From a virus: 43,423 nt of DNA. The number at the start of each line of letters is the position of its first letter. Within the stretch, counting starts at the first letter, position 1. The DNA lies in IMG/VR virus record IMGVR_UViG_3300021142_000061, positions 1 through 43,423 of that record; one strand, 5' to 3'. The position numbers and the translations under genes are program-made. The notes under the pieces were generated by a model, which had not been told where the DNA came from, searched no databases, and saw nothing but the letters and a program-made list of their open reading frames with translations. Shown here in pieces: positions 21,110 to 29,083 of the stretch.

Positions 21110-22237
21110 ATGGCTAAACCGAATGAAGCACTTTCCGAAGTGCGTACTGTTACCCTTGCTGCTGCAAAGCGTGAAGTTATGGTTTGCGCTCGTCGCAAGC
21201 GTCCTGTGTTCCTTTGGGGTGCACCTGGCATCGGCAAGTCCGAACTGGTTGCAGACCTTTGCGAAAGCATGGGTGGTAAGTTGTATGACTTGCGTCTTGC
21301 ACTCATGGACCCGTCCGATTTGAAGGGCGTTCTCTACTACAATCCTACCGTTGGTAATGCAATGTGGAATGCTCCGCCTGATCTGCCGTCTGCAGAAGAA
21401 GCTGCAAAGTATCCCGTTGTATTCTTGTTCCTTGACGAAATGAACTCTGCCGCACCTGCAACACAGGCTGCTGCTTATCAGTTGGTTCTTAATCGTCGTG
21501 TTGGCACCTATGAGTTGCCTGAGAATGTTGTTATCGTTGCCGCTGGTAACCGTGACACTGACCGTGGTGTGGTGTATCGTATGCCATCGCCACTTGCTAA
21601 CCGTTTTGTTCACTTGAACTTGCGTGTTGATTTTGAGTCGTGGAATGATTGGGCATTGAACCATGCTATCAATCCTGACGTGGTTGCTTATGTCACTTGT
21701 AACAAGAATGATTTGTTCAACTTCGATCCTCGCTCAAGCGGTGCATCGTTTGCTACGCCTCGTTCATGGTCATTTGTATCAGAACTTCTGCAAGAAGACC
21801 TTAACGATACCGAACTCAACGATCTGGTATCGGGTACGGTTGGTGAAGGTGTTGCACTTAAGTTTGCTGCTCATCGCAAGGTTGCTTCGCAAATGCCTAA
21901 TCCTTCTGACATCCTGTCTGGTAAGGTTAAGGAACTCAAGGCAAAAGATATCGGTGCAAAGTATTCGCTCACGGTTTCTGTCTGCTATGAGTTGAAGGAC
22001 AGCTATGATCGCCGCGGCGGTGATAAGATGAAGGATAGCGACAACACTGCATGGCATGGTGAACTTGACAACGTGTTCCGTTTCTATCTTGACAACATGG
22101 ACACTGAATTGCAAGTTATGATGCTTGCTACTATCCTTCGTAACTATAAGTTGCCAATGAAGACGAGCAAGATGGAAAACTACAAGGCATACCATGCAAA
22201 GAATGGCGATTATATTCTCGCCGCCGTGCGTGACTAA
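21110..22237 (+). CDS. MoxR-family AAA+ ATPase
   Basis: 375 aa. Walker A is GAPGIGKSELV (about 37-47), Walker B VVFLFLDEMNSA (about 103-114), sensor 1 VIVAAGNRD (about 141-149), with an arginine finger candidate in SPLANRFVHL. This is the MoxR layout: ATPases that act as chaperone-like partners of VWA-domain proteins. The partner is the next gene. The base composition is richer in G+C than its surroundings: 28 and 30 of 60 bases in 21121-21180 and 21241-21300. That suggests recent acquisition or strong expression. It has its own promoter and a strong terminator after it, so the pair is not one simple operon. Confidence 0.9.
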   Translation: MAKPNEALSEVRTVTLAAAKREVMVCARRKRPVFLWGAPGIGKSELVADLCESMGGKLYDLRLALMDPSDLKGVLYYNPTVGNAMWNAPPDLPSAEEAAKYPVVFLFLDEMNSAAPATQAAAYQLVLNRRVGTYELPENVVIVAAGNRDTDRGVVYRMPSPLANRFVHLNLRVDFESWNDWALNHAINPDVVAYVTCNKNDLFNFDPRSSGASFATPRSWSFVSELLQEDLNDTELNDLVSGTVGEGVALKFAAHRKVASQMPNPSDILSGKVKELKAKDIGAKYSLTVSVCYELKDSYDRRGGDKMKDSDNTAWHGELDNVFRFYLDNMDTELQVMMLATILRNYKLPMKTSKMENYKAYHAKNGDYILAAVRD

Positions 22238-22239
22238 TT

Positions 22240-22272
22240 CTCGCCCCATCGTTCTCCATCAGTGAGGGCGAG
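22240..22272 (+). other. Hairpin after the MoxR gene
   Basis: CTCGCCC (22240-22246) pairs perfectly with GGGCGAG (22266-22272). It lies just upstream of the terminator and could protect the mRNA 3' end from exonucleases. Confidence 0.55.
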
Positions 22273-22274
22273 TT

Positions 22275-22309
22275 ATAGGGGGGGTGTTCGCAGCACTCCC
22301 CCTATTTTT
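22275..22309 (+). terminator. Rho-independent terminator after the MoxR gene
   Basis: A 12-bp stem, 22275-22286 pairing with 22294-22305, has one G-T pair, a core of five G-C pairs and a 7-base loop, followed by a T-run (22305-22309). It is immediately followed by the promoter of the next gene. Confidence 0.9.
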
Positions 22310-22312
22310 CTC

Positions 22313-22340
22313 TTGACAACCTATATAATTGTGGTATTAT
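22313..22340 (+). promoter_or_regulatory. Extended -10 sigma70 promoter for the VWA/HExxH gene
   Basis: TTGACA (22313-22318), 16-base gap, TATTAT (22335-22340) preceded by TGG. The leader AAGTTATA is shared with the other cassette promoters. Confidence 0.75.
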
Positions 22341-22367
22341 AAGTTATAAACATTGGAGAACATGATT

Positions 22368-23633
22368 ATGGCTAAGATGAAACAAGGTGCTGGTGAACTC
22401 AGCGATACCATTGACGAGAAGAAAGACTATGATGCTCGTCAAACAATTCTCAAGGCTCGTATTGCCCTCGTGCTTAAGCAGCCCTTCTTTGGCAATCTGG
22501 CCATGCGTCTTACCCTTAAGAACGCTGACAGTTGGTTGACTACTGCCGCTACCGATGGTCGTCATTTCTACTATAACAGCGACTTTATCATCAAGCTGCC
22601 TACCAACCAAATGATGTTCTTGTTCTGCCATGAGTTGCTTCATTGCGCTTATGACCACATGAGCCGTGGTATCGGCAAGCAGAAAGACCTTGCAAATATT
22701 GCAATGGACTATGTGGTTAATGCTGATTGCATCAAGTATAATCTTGGTCAAAAAATTACGGTTGTGCCTGTTTTGTATGATCGCAAATATGATGACTGGA
22801 ACTTTGAACAAGTTTATGATGACCTGATCAAGAACGCACAGAAAATCAATATCGAAGATTTGCTTGACCAGTTGCTTGATGACCACCTTGATCCTGAAAA
22901 AGATGGCAAGGGCAGTGGCGATGGCGAAGGCAAAGATGGTGACAAGGATGGCAAGGGTCGTCCAGTGCTGTCCAATGAAGAGCGTCAAAAAATCAAGGAC
23001 GAGTTCAAGGAAGCAATGCTTGCTGCTGCACAATCGGCGGGTGCTGGCAATACTCCTGGCAATATCAAGCGCATGATCAATGAACTAACACAACCTAAAA
23101 TCAACTGGCGTGAACTCATTACACAGCAAATTCAATCCACTATCAAGAATGATTATACGTGGACTATTCCTAACAAGAAGATGTTCTCGCAAGGGTTTGT
23201 TCTGCCTAACATGCGCAAGGATCAGGCGATTGATGTTTGCGTGGCTATTGATACCAGTGGTTCTATTGGTCAAGAACAATTGACTGCGTTTTTCAGTGAA
23301 ATCAATGGCATTATGCAATCGTATGATGACTACAAGATTAAGATTTGGTGCTTTGATACACAAATTCATAATCCACAAGAATATACAACTGCTGATGGCG
23401 ATGATCTTGTAAACTATGAACCTAAAGGTTTTGGTGGCACTGACTTTGATGTAAACTGGAAGTGGATGAAGAATGAGGATGTAAATCCAAAACTCTTTAT
23501 CGTGTTTACTGACGGCGAACCATTTGGTTCATGGGGTGACGAAAACTATTGTGACACGGTGTGGATTATCCATAACAAGTATAACAAAACCATCGAACCA
23601 CCATTTGGTATTCACGCTTATTATGAAGATTAA
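22368..23633 (+). CDS. VWA-domain protein with HExxH metallopeptidase-like N-terminus (MoxR partner)
   Basis: 421 aa from the ATG at 22368, nine bases after GGAG; an ATG at 22362 is too close. The N-terminal domain has CHELLHCAYDHMSRG with HELLH at about 88-92, the zinc-binding HExxH of the DUF2201-like metallopeptidase fold. A Gly/Asp/Lys-rich linker follows (about 180-205). The C-terminal VWA domain has the MIDAS residues DTSGS (about 294-298), a Thr in GFGGTDFDV and FTDGEP (about 379-384). MoxR/VWA pairs remodel or activate target proteins, as RavA-ViaA does in bacteria. The target here is unknown. A terminator follows. Confidence 0.88.
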   Translation: MAKMKQGAGELSDTIDEKKDYDARQTILKARIALVLKQPFFGNLAMRLTLKNADSWLTTAATDGRHFYYNSDFIIKLPTNQMMFLFCHELLHCAYDHMSRGIGKQKDLANIAMDYVVNADCIKYNLGQKITVVPVLYDRKYDDWNFEQVYDDLIKNAQKINIEDLLDQLLDDHLDPEKDGKGSGDGEGKDGDKDGKGRPVLSNEERQKIKDEFKEAMLAAAQSAGAGNTPGNIKRMINELTQPKINWRELITQQIQSTIKNDYTWTIPNKKMFSQGFVLPNMRKDQAIDVCVAIDTSGSIGQEQLTAFFSEINGIMQSYDDYKIKIWCFDTQIHNPQEYTTADGDDLVNYEPKGFGGTDFDVNWKWMKNEDVNPKLFIVFTDGEPFGSWGDENYCDTVWIIHNKYNKTIEPPFGIHAYYED

Positions 23634-23649
23634 TAATCTTTAAAAGAAT

Positions 23650-23681
23650 AGGCTCTGGAAAATTTTTCAGAGCCTTTTTTT
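23650..23681 (+). terminator. Rho-independent terminator after the VWA gene
   Basis: AGGCTCTG (23650-23657) pairs with CAGAGCCT (23668-23675), followed by a run of seven Ts. It closes the MoxR/VWA unit. Confidence 0.92.
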
Positions 23682-23684
23682 ATG

Positions 23685-23692
23685 CTTAAATA
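23685..23692 (+). promoter_or_regulatory. Possible late-like promoter CTTAAATA
   Basis: CTTAAATA lies 19 bases before the ATG at 23712 and after the terminator, so some promoter is needed here. GGAG (23702-23705) is the ribosome site. Confidence 0.4.
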
Positions 23693-23711
23693 ATATAAAT
23701 TGGAGATTATT

Positions 23712-23933
23712 ATGACAGATGAAACCACCGAAGTTGCTGCAACACCGCCAAGCATTACCATTAATGATATTGCTTTCTTGGTTCAAATTGTGGAAACAGT
23801 CGCACAGCGTGGAGCATTTCGTGCAGATGAGTTATCAAGCGTAGGTGCGGTTTATGATAAAGTAAAAGCATTTATTGTTGCCAATAATCCACAACCAGCA
23901 CCAGAACAAACAACAGAGGAAGAAAGTCAATGA
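23712..23933 (+). CDS. Conserved phage hypothetical, 73 aa
   Basis: The ATG at 23712 has GGAG six bases upstream. The core SITINDIAFLVQIVETVAQRG, AFRADELSSVGAVYDKVKAF is a short helical family recurring in T4-like phages in my recollection. The tail is disordered and acidic. It overlaps the next gene by 4 bases. Function unknown. Confidence 0.7.
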   Translation: MTDETTEVAATPPSITINDIAFLVQIVETVAQRGAFRADELSSVGAVYDKVKAFIVANNPQPAPEQTTEEESQ

Positions 23934-24604
23934 GTTTTTTTAAACACGTAGGAAGTGTCAATAATAAAAAGGTTATTATTGTACAGCGTCAATTAAGCGG
24001 CGAAGAAAATCACATGGCAGTTGTCATTTATAGTGATATCATGCCAAGCAAGTATCATGATGATGTCATGAAGGTTCTTGAAAGTGATGAAGGACAGCAA
24101 GCATATGAGTTCCGTGATATCCTAGAACGCCGTATGATGGCAGATGGCATGAATATGCTACAAGCATTAAGTGCTGAGAATTACCTAAAGCGTGTGCCAG
24201 CAGCTAATGTTATGGTTACACCAAATAGCAAGAGCAGCATCCGTCTTGACGAACTTACCAAGCTTCTTAATCAGGTTGGCAAGGGTCCAGAAGCAGTTTC
24301 ACGTCTTGAACGCATGGAAAATCAGCAAGGATTTGCCGATCCTGCAAAGACAGCATCTACTGATGCAATGGTAAGCGAAAGTGTAAGCGCCGCTGATCTC
24401 GGTATCGCTGCAGCACCAGTTGCCGCGCCAGCACCAACAGCAGCCGCTGCACCAGATATGACAGCAGTCATGATGCAAATGATGCAGACCATGCAGAACA
24501 TGCAACAGCAGCTTAACGAACTTAAGGGCGATAAGCCAGTAGTCGTAAAGGCAGTTGCAAAGAAGACGCCAGTGAAGACTGCTAAGACGAAGACCAGTGT
24601 CTGA
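23930..24604 (+). CDS. Conserved phage hypothetical, 224 aa, Ala/Pro linker and basic tail
   Basis: The N-terminal domain (1-125) has FFKHVGSVNNKKVIIVQRQL, MPSKYHDDVMKVLESDEGQQ and NMLQALSAENYLKRVPAANV, a set I associate with a conserved T4-like aquatic phage family. It is followed by an Ala/Pro linker (about 155-178), a Met/Gln-rich helix (MMQMMQTMQNMQQQLNELKG) that is a likely coiled coil, and a Lys-rich tail. Function unknown; oligomerisation is inferred. Confidence 0.7.
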   Translation: MSFFKHVGSVNNKKVIIVQRQLSGEENHMAVVIYSDIMPSKYHDDVMKVLESDEGQQAYEFRDILERRMMADGMNMLQALSAENYLKRVPAANVMVTPNSKSSIRLDELTKLLNQVGKGPEAVSRLERMENQQGFADPAKTASTDAMVSESVSAADLGIAAAPVAAPAPTAAAAPDMTAVMMQMMQTMQNMQQQLNELKGDKPVVVKAVAKKTPVKTAKTKTSV

Positions 24605-24902
24605 TAATAGCTTTAGCACTGAATTTTTTGAACGGTGGGAACATCTAATTTCTTCGGTAGAAATTTCAGATGTCCCACTCCGTTTTATTAAGTCTATTAA
24701 TGCAACATTTAAAGATGGGCAATCTCATGTTTTTGAAATTGCTGCTATCCTTGAAAGAGGAAAAGATTTTCCTGAAATAGAAGCAATGATAGAAAACTAT
24801 CTTGAAGTTTTTGACGAAGAGATTGACTGTGTTGACTTTCATCTTAATGTCTCTGCAATTGCCGAAGAAGTTGAAGGCAAAACTAATAAACTGTTAGACT
24901 AA
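24597..24902 (+). CDS. Conserved phage hypothetical, 101 aa, acidic
   Basis: It starts at a GTG at 24597, overlapping the previous gene by 8 bases. FFERWEHLISSVEISDVPLR, GKDFPEIEAMIENYLEVFDE and IDCVDFHLNVSAIAEEVEGK follow a pattern conserved in T4-like cyanophages to my recollection. It overlaps the folA start by one base (TAATG), so it is coupled to the nucleotide genes. Function unknown. Confidence 0.7.
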   Translation: MSDNSFSTEFFERWEHLISSVEISDVPLRFIKSINATFKDGQSHVFEIAAILERGKDFPEIEAMIENYLEVFDEEIDCVDFHLNVSAIAEEVEGKTNKLLD

Positions 24903-25399
24903 TGATAAAAGCCATCTTTGCTGTAGACTTAGCTGGCGGCATGGGTAAAGATAACACTTTACCATGGCCGCACGATAAACAAGATATGCAATGGTTCTCT
25001 ACCAATACACGTGGGCATATCGTCATAATGGGAAGTAACACTTGGTTAGACCCAAAGATGCCAAAACCACTTCCCGATAGATTATGTTGCGTAGTAACAA
25101 ATCAATCTACTGAGAATTTTAAAGATACTCACTATGTTATTCATGGTAATTTTATTGAACAAAGTTTAGCTGTATTAAAAGCTAATAATCCTGATAGAGA
25201 TATATGGATTATTGGTGGTGCAAAACTTATCAACAGTACAAAACACCTATTTGAACAAATATATCTAACTGTTTTTGATGATAATTATAATTGCGATGTA
25301 AGCGTAGATGTGGTAGAATTACTACAGAATTTCCAAATGGATTGGGAAACTTACGGCAAAGATAAAGTATTTCAGGTGTGGAAACGTGCAAAATTATAA
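24902..25399 (+). CDS. folA: Dihydrofolate reductase
   Basis: 165 aa. The fold's signatures are present: AIFAVDLAGGMGKDNTLPWP (4-23), including the Met20-type loop and the substrate-binding region around DKQDMQWFSTNT, then GHIVIMGSNTWLD and IWIIGGAKLIN (NADPH-binding glycine pair). It makes tetrahydrofolate, regenerating the cofactor consumed by the thymidylate synthase encoded next, with a 14-base overlap. The same pairing occurs in T4 (frd and td). Confidence 0.92.
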   Translation: MIKAIFAVDLAGGMGKDNTLPWPHDKQDMQWFSTNTRGHIVIMGSNTWLDPKMPKPLPDRLCCVVTNQSTENFKDTHYVIHGNFIEQSLAVLKANNPDRDIWIIGGAKLINSTKHLFEQIYLTVFDDNYNCDVSVDVVELLQNFQMDWETYGKDKVFQVWKRAKL

Positions 25400-26270
25400 T
25401 CATCTATGTTCAAAAATAATTCTTAATGGCATTGAAAGCAAGGATAGAACTGGCGTTGGTACGCTAAGTATGTTTGGCGAGCAGTTGCGGTTCAACCTCG
25501 CTGATGGTTTCCCAGCAGTAACCACCAAAAAATTAGCATGGAAATCCATGGTAAGTGAATTGCTATGGTTTATTGAAGGTAGCGGTGATGAACGACGATT
25601 GGCAGAAATACAGTATGGCACACGAGATAATGCAAAGAAAACCATCTGGACTGCAAACGCTCGTGCAAGCTATTGGCTTCCAAAGTCTGCTTATAATGGC
25701 GATTTGGGCCGTGTATATGGTGTTCAGTGGCGTCATTGGCGCTATGTAACCCAAGAGGATCAGGTATATAAACCAGGTCTTAACAGAATAAATTATCAAG
25801 AAATTGATCAGTTAAAAGAACTTATTGATGGATTGCAGCGTGATCCTACAGGTCGTCGCCATATCTTAACAGCATGGAATCCTGCTGAATTAAATCAAAT
25901 GGCGCTACCACCTTGCCATATGTTTGCGCAGTTTTATATTCGCAATAATATATTATCTTGCCAGATGTATCAACGCAGTGCTGATATTTTTCTTGGTGTT
26001 CCATTCAACATTGCAAGCTATGCTCTGCTTACACACCTTATTGCCAAAGAAATTGGTGCAGAAATTGGCGAACTTATCCTTACATTTGGCGATGTTCATA
26101 TCTATAATAATCATATAGAACAAGTTAAAGAACAAATTTCTCGTAAACCATATGATCTTCCTCATCTTGATATCAGTGAGGTGGAAAGTATTTTTACGGC
26201 AACTCTTGATCAATGTAAGTTGGTAGGATATCAACATCATCCAGCAATCACAGCAGAAATGGCGGTCTAA
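25386..26270 (+). CDS. thyA: Thymidylate synthase ThyA
   Basis: 294 aa, against 286 in T4. DRTGVGTLSMFGEQLRFNL (from about 16), the catalytic Cys at about 177 in MALPPCHMFAQFYI, SCQMYQRSADIFLGVPFNIA and TFGDVHIYNNHIEQ are all intact. It methylates dUMP to dTMP. The start is a GTG inside folA. Unlike T4 td there is no intron. It provides dTMP for the AT-rich genome. Confidence 0.95.
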   Translation: MQNYNHLCSKIILNGIESKDRTGVGTLSMFGEQLRFNLADGFPAVTTKKLAWKSMVSELLWFIEGSGDERRLAEIQYGTRDNAKKTIWTANARASYWLPKSAYNGDLGRVYGVQWRHWRYVTQEDQVYKPGLNRINYQEIDQLKELIDGLQRDPTGRRHILTAWNPAELNQMALPPCHMFAQFYIRNNILSCQMYQRSADIFLGVPFNIASYALLTHLIAKEIGAEIGELILTFGDVHIYNNHIEQVKEQISRKPYDLPHLDISEVESIFTATLDQCKLVGYQHHPAITAEMAV

Positions 26271-26271
26271 C

Positions 26272-27147
26272 ATGCATATATTAGTTACAGGTGGCTTTGG
26301 TTTTATCGGGCATCATGTTGTAAAGCGTCTTAAAGATAGTGGTCATCGGGTCACTATCATTGATGATCTTCGTTTTATTAACACTGACTTGTATCTTGCT
26401 CGTGGTCGTCATATGGAATTTGCATATGATGAATGGATCAATGCAGATTGTAGTAGCACAATCATTCAAGACGTAGACGTGATTGTTCATCTTGCTGGCG
26501 AACCAAATCAAGCTACATTTAGCAAGGACAATCTTGCTGCTTGGCGCAATACTGTTCAAAGTACAATTCATCTATTAACCACTTATCCTAATGCCAAGAT
26601 GGTTTATATAAGCAGCAGCATGGTCTACGGCGATTGGAGTGGAGAAATTGTAGAAGATGCGCCACTTAAACCTATCAACGATTATGGTAGGGCTAAAAAA
26701 ATGTGCGAAGAATTGGTTAGAATTATCGCACAGAAATGGGTAATCATTCGTCCTACTGCTGTATATGGAAACCGAGATGATGGCAATCGTGTTATCTCTA
26801 AATGGATAGATGCTGCACTTAACCAACAAACAATTCACGTAGATGATCCTCAAGCCACTTTGGACTTCACATATGTCGAGGACACGGCACAGGCTATCGC
26901 AAATGCTGCAATGTTTGACACTCACAATTTTATTGCTAATGTAAGTTATGGTCAGGCAAGAACACTGCAAGATGCTATTGAAATTATCAAAGGTTGGACA
27001 AATACGCAAAGCAAAATCCTATATGGTGATGGCATACCATTTGATATGCCCAAGCGTGGTTCTTTAAACATACGCAATGCTGTTCAATATCTTGGATATA
27101 CTCCTAAATTTAATTTAGAAGATGGCATACAGAAACTTATCAAATGA
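26272..27147 (+). CDS. NAD-dependent sugar-nucleotide epimerase/dehydratase (extended SDR)
   Basis: 291 aa. The Rossmann motif is TGGFGFIGHH (6-15), followed by VIVHLAGEP, the Ser in YISSSMVYG and the catalytic Tyr138 and Lys142 of YGRAKK. IIRPTAVYGN and FTYVEDTAQAI complete the family pattern. It acts on an NDP-sugar, by epimerisation or dehydration; the substrate is not certain. It starts one base after thyA and overlaps the aminotransferase gene by 4, forming a three-gene sugar cassette. Confidence 0.88.
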   Translation: MHILVTGGFGFIGHHVVKRLKDSGHRVTIIDDLRFINTDLYLARGRHMEFAYDEWINADCSSTIIQDVDVIVHLAGEPNQATFSKDNLAAWRNTVQSTIHLLTTYPNAKMVYISSSMVYGDWSGEIVEDAPLKPINDYGRAKKMCEELVRIIAQKWVIIRPTAVYGNRDDGNRVISKWIDAALNQQTIHVDDPQATLDFTYVEDTAQAIANAAMFDTHNFIANVSYGQARTLQDAIEIIKGWTNTQSKILYGDGIPFDMPKRGSLNIRNAVQYLGYTPKFNLEDGIQKLIK

Positions 27148-28211
27148 AAATTCCATTTACAGATTTACAATCACAATATGCAGAGGCAAAGAGTAGCATT
27201 GATGCGGCGATTGCTCATACGATTGCTACCAATAGCTTTATCACTGGTCCCGATGTTATCAAGTTTGAAACTACCCTAGCCGATTACCTCGGTGTGCCAG
27301 CCGCTGCTAGCACTGGTAGCTGCACAACAGCCCTACAAGTTGCATTAAAGGCATGTGATGTTAGACCAGGCGATGATGTAATTACTACTAGCCACACGTT
27401 TGTAAGCACGGTTGAAGCTATTATAAATGTTGGTGCTGCACCCATAATGGTAGATACAGATGAATATTATCAACTTGATGCTGATGCTGTTGAAGAAGCT
27501 ATTACTCCACGCACAACTGCTATTCTTGCTATGGATGCATATGGACAAAGTTGCAATATTCATAAACTGCGTGAGATTGCAGATCGCAATGGATTAAAGT
27601 TAATCAATGATAGCGCACATAGTTTTGGCAGTGCGCTCATGAATGTAGCTGATCTTAATTGTTTTTCATTTAATCCTATTAAGAACTTTGGTGCAATGGG
27701 CGATGCAGGTGCTGTCGTAGGACGTGCTGATCTTATTGAACGTTGTAGAATGTTTCGTGATCACGGACGCAATACTAAGTTTGTATTTGAAGAAGTTGGT
27801 TATAATGCTCGCATTGATAATTTACAAGCCAACATTCTTCTTGCTAAACTTCCTTACTTAAAAGATTGGAATGAAGGTCGCAAGCGTGTTGCTGCTCGTT
27901 ATGATACTGCACTGGGTAATGTTGTTAAGATTCCAAAGAAATCTGGTTACAGTGATCATGTTTATTATGTATATGTCATTGAAGTTGAAGAACGTGATAA
28001 TCTTGCAGCATACTTAAAAGACTGTGGCATTGCAACTAATATTCATTATCCTATTCCATGTCATTTGCAACCAGCATTTCGCAAGTATCATGATTCATTG
28101 CCAAACTGCGAACGAGCAAGTAAGCGTATATTAAGTTTGCCTTGCTATCATACGCTAACAGAACAGCAACAAGATTATATCATCGACAAGATTTGGGAAT
28201 GGCGAGTATGA
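27144..28211 (+). CDS. DegT/DnrJ/EryC1/StrS-family sugar aminotransferase
   Basis: 355 aa. The N-terminus IPFTDLQSQYAEAKSSIDAA is typical. GSCTTALQVALKA binds the cofactor phosphate, and FNPIKNFGAMGDAG has the PLP lysine at about 180. NARIDNLQANILLAKL and NIHYPIPCHLQPAF are family blocks. These enzymes transaminate keto-sugars on nucleotide carriers, giving amino sugars for surface glycans. With the neighbouring epimerase and oxidoreductase it would build an amino sugar; the exact one is unknown. Confidence 0.92.
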   Translation: MKIPFTDLQSQYAEAKSSIDAAIAHTIATNSFITGPDVIKFETTLADYLGVPAAASTGSCTTALQVALKACDVRPGDDVITTSHTFVSTVEAIINVGAAPIMVDTDEYYQLDADAVEEAITPRTTAILAMDAYGQSCNIHKLREIADRNGLKLINDSAHSFGSALMNVADLNCFSFNPIKNFGAMGDAGAVVGRADLIERCRMFRDHGRNTKFVFEEVGYNARIDNLQANILLAKLPYLKDWNEGRKRVAARYDTALGNVVKIPKKSGYSDHVYYVYVIEVEERDNLAAYLKDCGIATNIHYPIPCHLQPAFRKYHDSLPNCERASKRILSLPCYHTLTEQQQDYIIDKIWEWRV

Positions 28212-29083
28212 AAATTTGGCTAGTAGGGTCGGGCTATTGGGGCAGCAAGATTGCAACTAAATTAGAAAATCTTCAAATAGATTATTCTATCATTGATATT
28301 AAAAATGGTCAAACGATTAGTGATATTGATACGCTTGATCCTGTTATGTTGGCAACGCCACTATGGGATCATTATGAACAAGCCCTAGAACTTATTCATC
28401 GTGGCAACGATCTTTATATTGAAAAACCAGCCGCTGAAAACTATGATCAGATTGTTAATTTAATCAAAGCAACCAAAGATAATATTGTGATGGTTGGTCA
28501 CATTTATATGTATAATCCAATCTTACATAAACTTAAAAATTTTATTGATGAAGGCAGATTTGGCGAAATTCAATTTGTTAACAGTGTTCGCACCAATCTT
28601 GGCATCTATCAAACCAAAACAACTCCACTGTTAAGTTTAGCACCACATGATTTTACAATTGTGGAATATCTCTTAGGTGATTTGCATATTCGTAACGCAC
28701 AAGGATTCAAATATAGTCCGCATAGTCCATATCCTGATCGTATATTAGTTAATGGAGTAAACTGGCATATCGATGTTAGCTGGCTTCATCCAGAACGCAA
28801 GCGTGAAGTTACTGTTATCGGTGACAAGGCACAAGCTATTTGGAATGATGATGCAAAAACGCTGCGTGTATATGAAAACAATATTGTAGGTGCCAAGCTT
28901 CACTTAAATGATCCAGATGAATGTTGGGATTATAGTGATCTTATAGACCCATTGGAAAATGAATTGCTGCACTTTATCAACTGCGTTGAAACTCGCACAA
29001 CACCAGATAGCGATCTAGCATATGCTAGAAAGATTGCAGACTATATTGATATTGCCCACTTCTTATTGGACATCACCATATAA
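28208..29083 (+). CDS. Gfo/Idh/MocA-family oxidoreductase
   Basis: 291 aa from the ATG at 28208, overlapping the aminotransferase stop by 4 bases; an earlier in-frame start lies deep in that gene. VGSGYWGSKIA (6-16) is the NAD site, LYIEKPAAEN (about 69-78) carries the EKP motif, and LAPHDFTIVEYLLGD has the conserved HD of the active site. In DegT clusters such enzymes oxidise the sugar C3 before transamination. Its last 21 bases overlap the end of the convergent glycosyltransferase-like gene. Confidence 0.88.
   Translation: MKIWLVGSGYWGSKIATKLENLQIDYSIIDIKNGQTISDIDTLDPVMLATPLWDHYEQALELIHRGNDLYIEKPAAENYDQIVNLIKATKDNIVMVGHIYMYNPILHKLKNFIDEGRFGEIQFVNSVRTNLGIYQTKTTPLLSLAPHDFTIVEYLLGDLHIRNAQGFKYSPHSPYPDRILVNGVNWHIDVSWLHPERKREVTVIGDKAQAIWNDDAKTLRVYENNIVGAKLHLNDPDECWDYSDLIDPLENELLHFINCVETRTTPDSDLAYARKIADYIDIAHFLLDITI

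Noticed and set aside
21074-21664. Open frame of 196 codons on the minus strand
   Set aside because: It is antisense to the MoxR gene with its intact Walker motifs, and there is no promoter or ribosome site on that strand.
22344-23033. Long open frame of 229 codons on the minus strand
   Set aside because: It is antisense to the VWA/HExxH gene, whose motifs are clear. It lacks a ribosome site and recognisable motifs and is a by-product of codon bias.
25386-26270. Group I intron in thymidylate synthase, as in T4 td
   Set aside because: The reading frame is continuous and all conserved blocks are adjacent, so there is no intron. The same holds for the polymerase gene.
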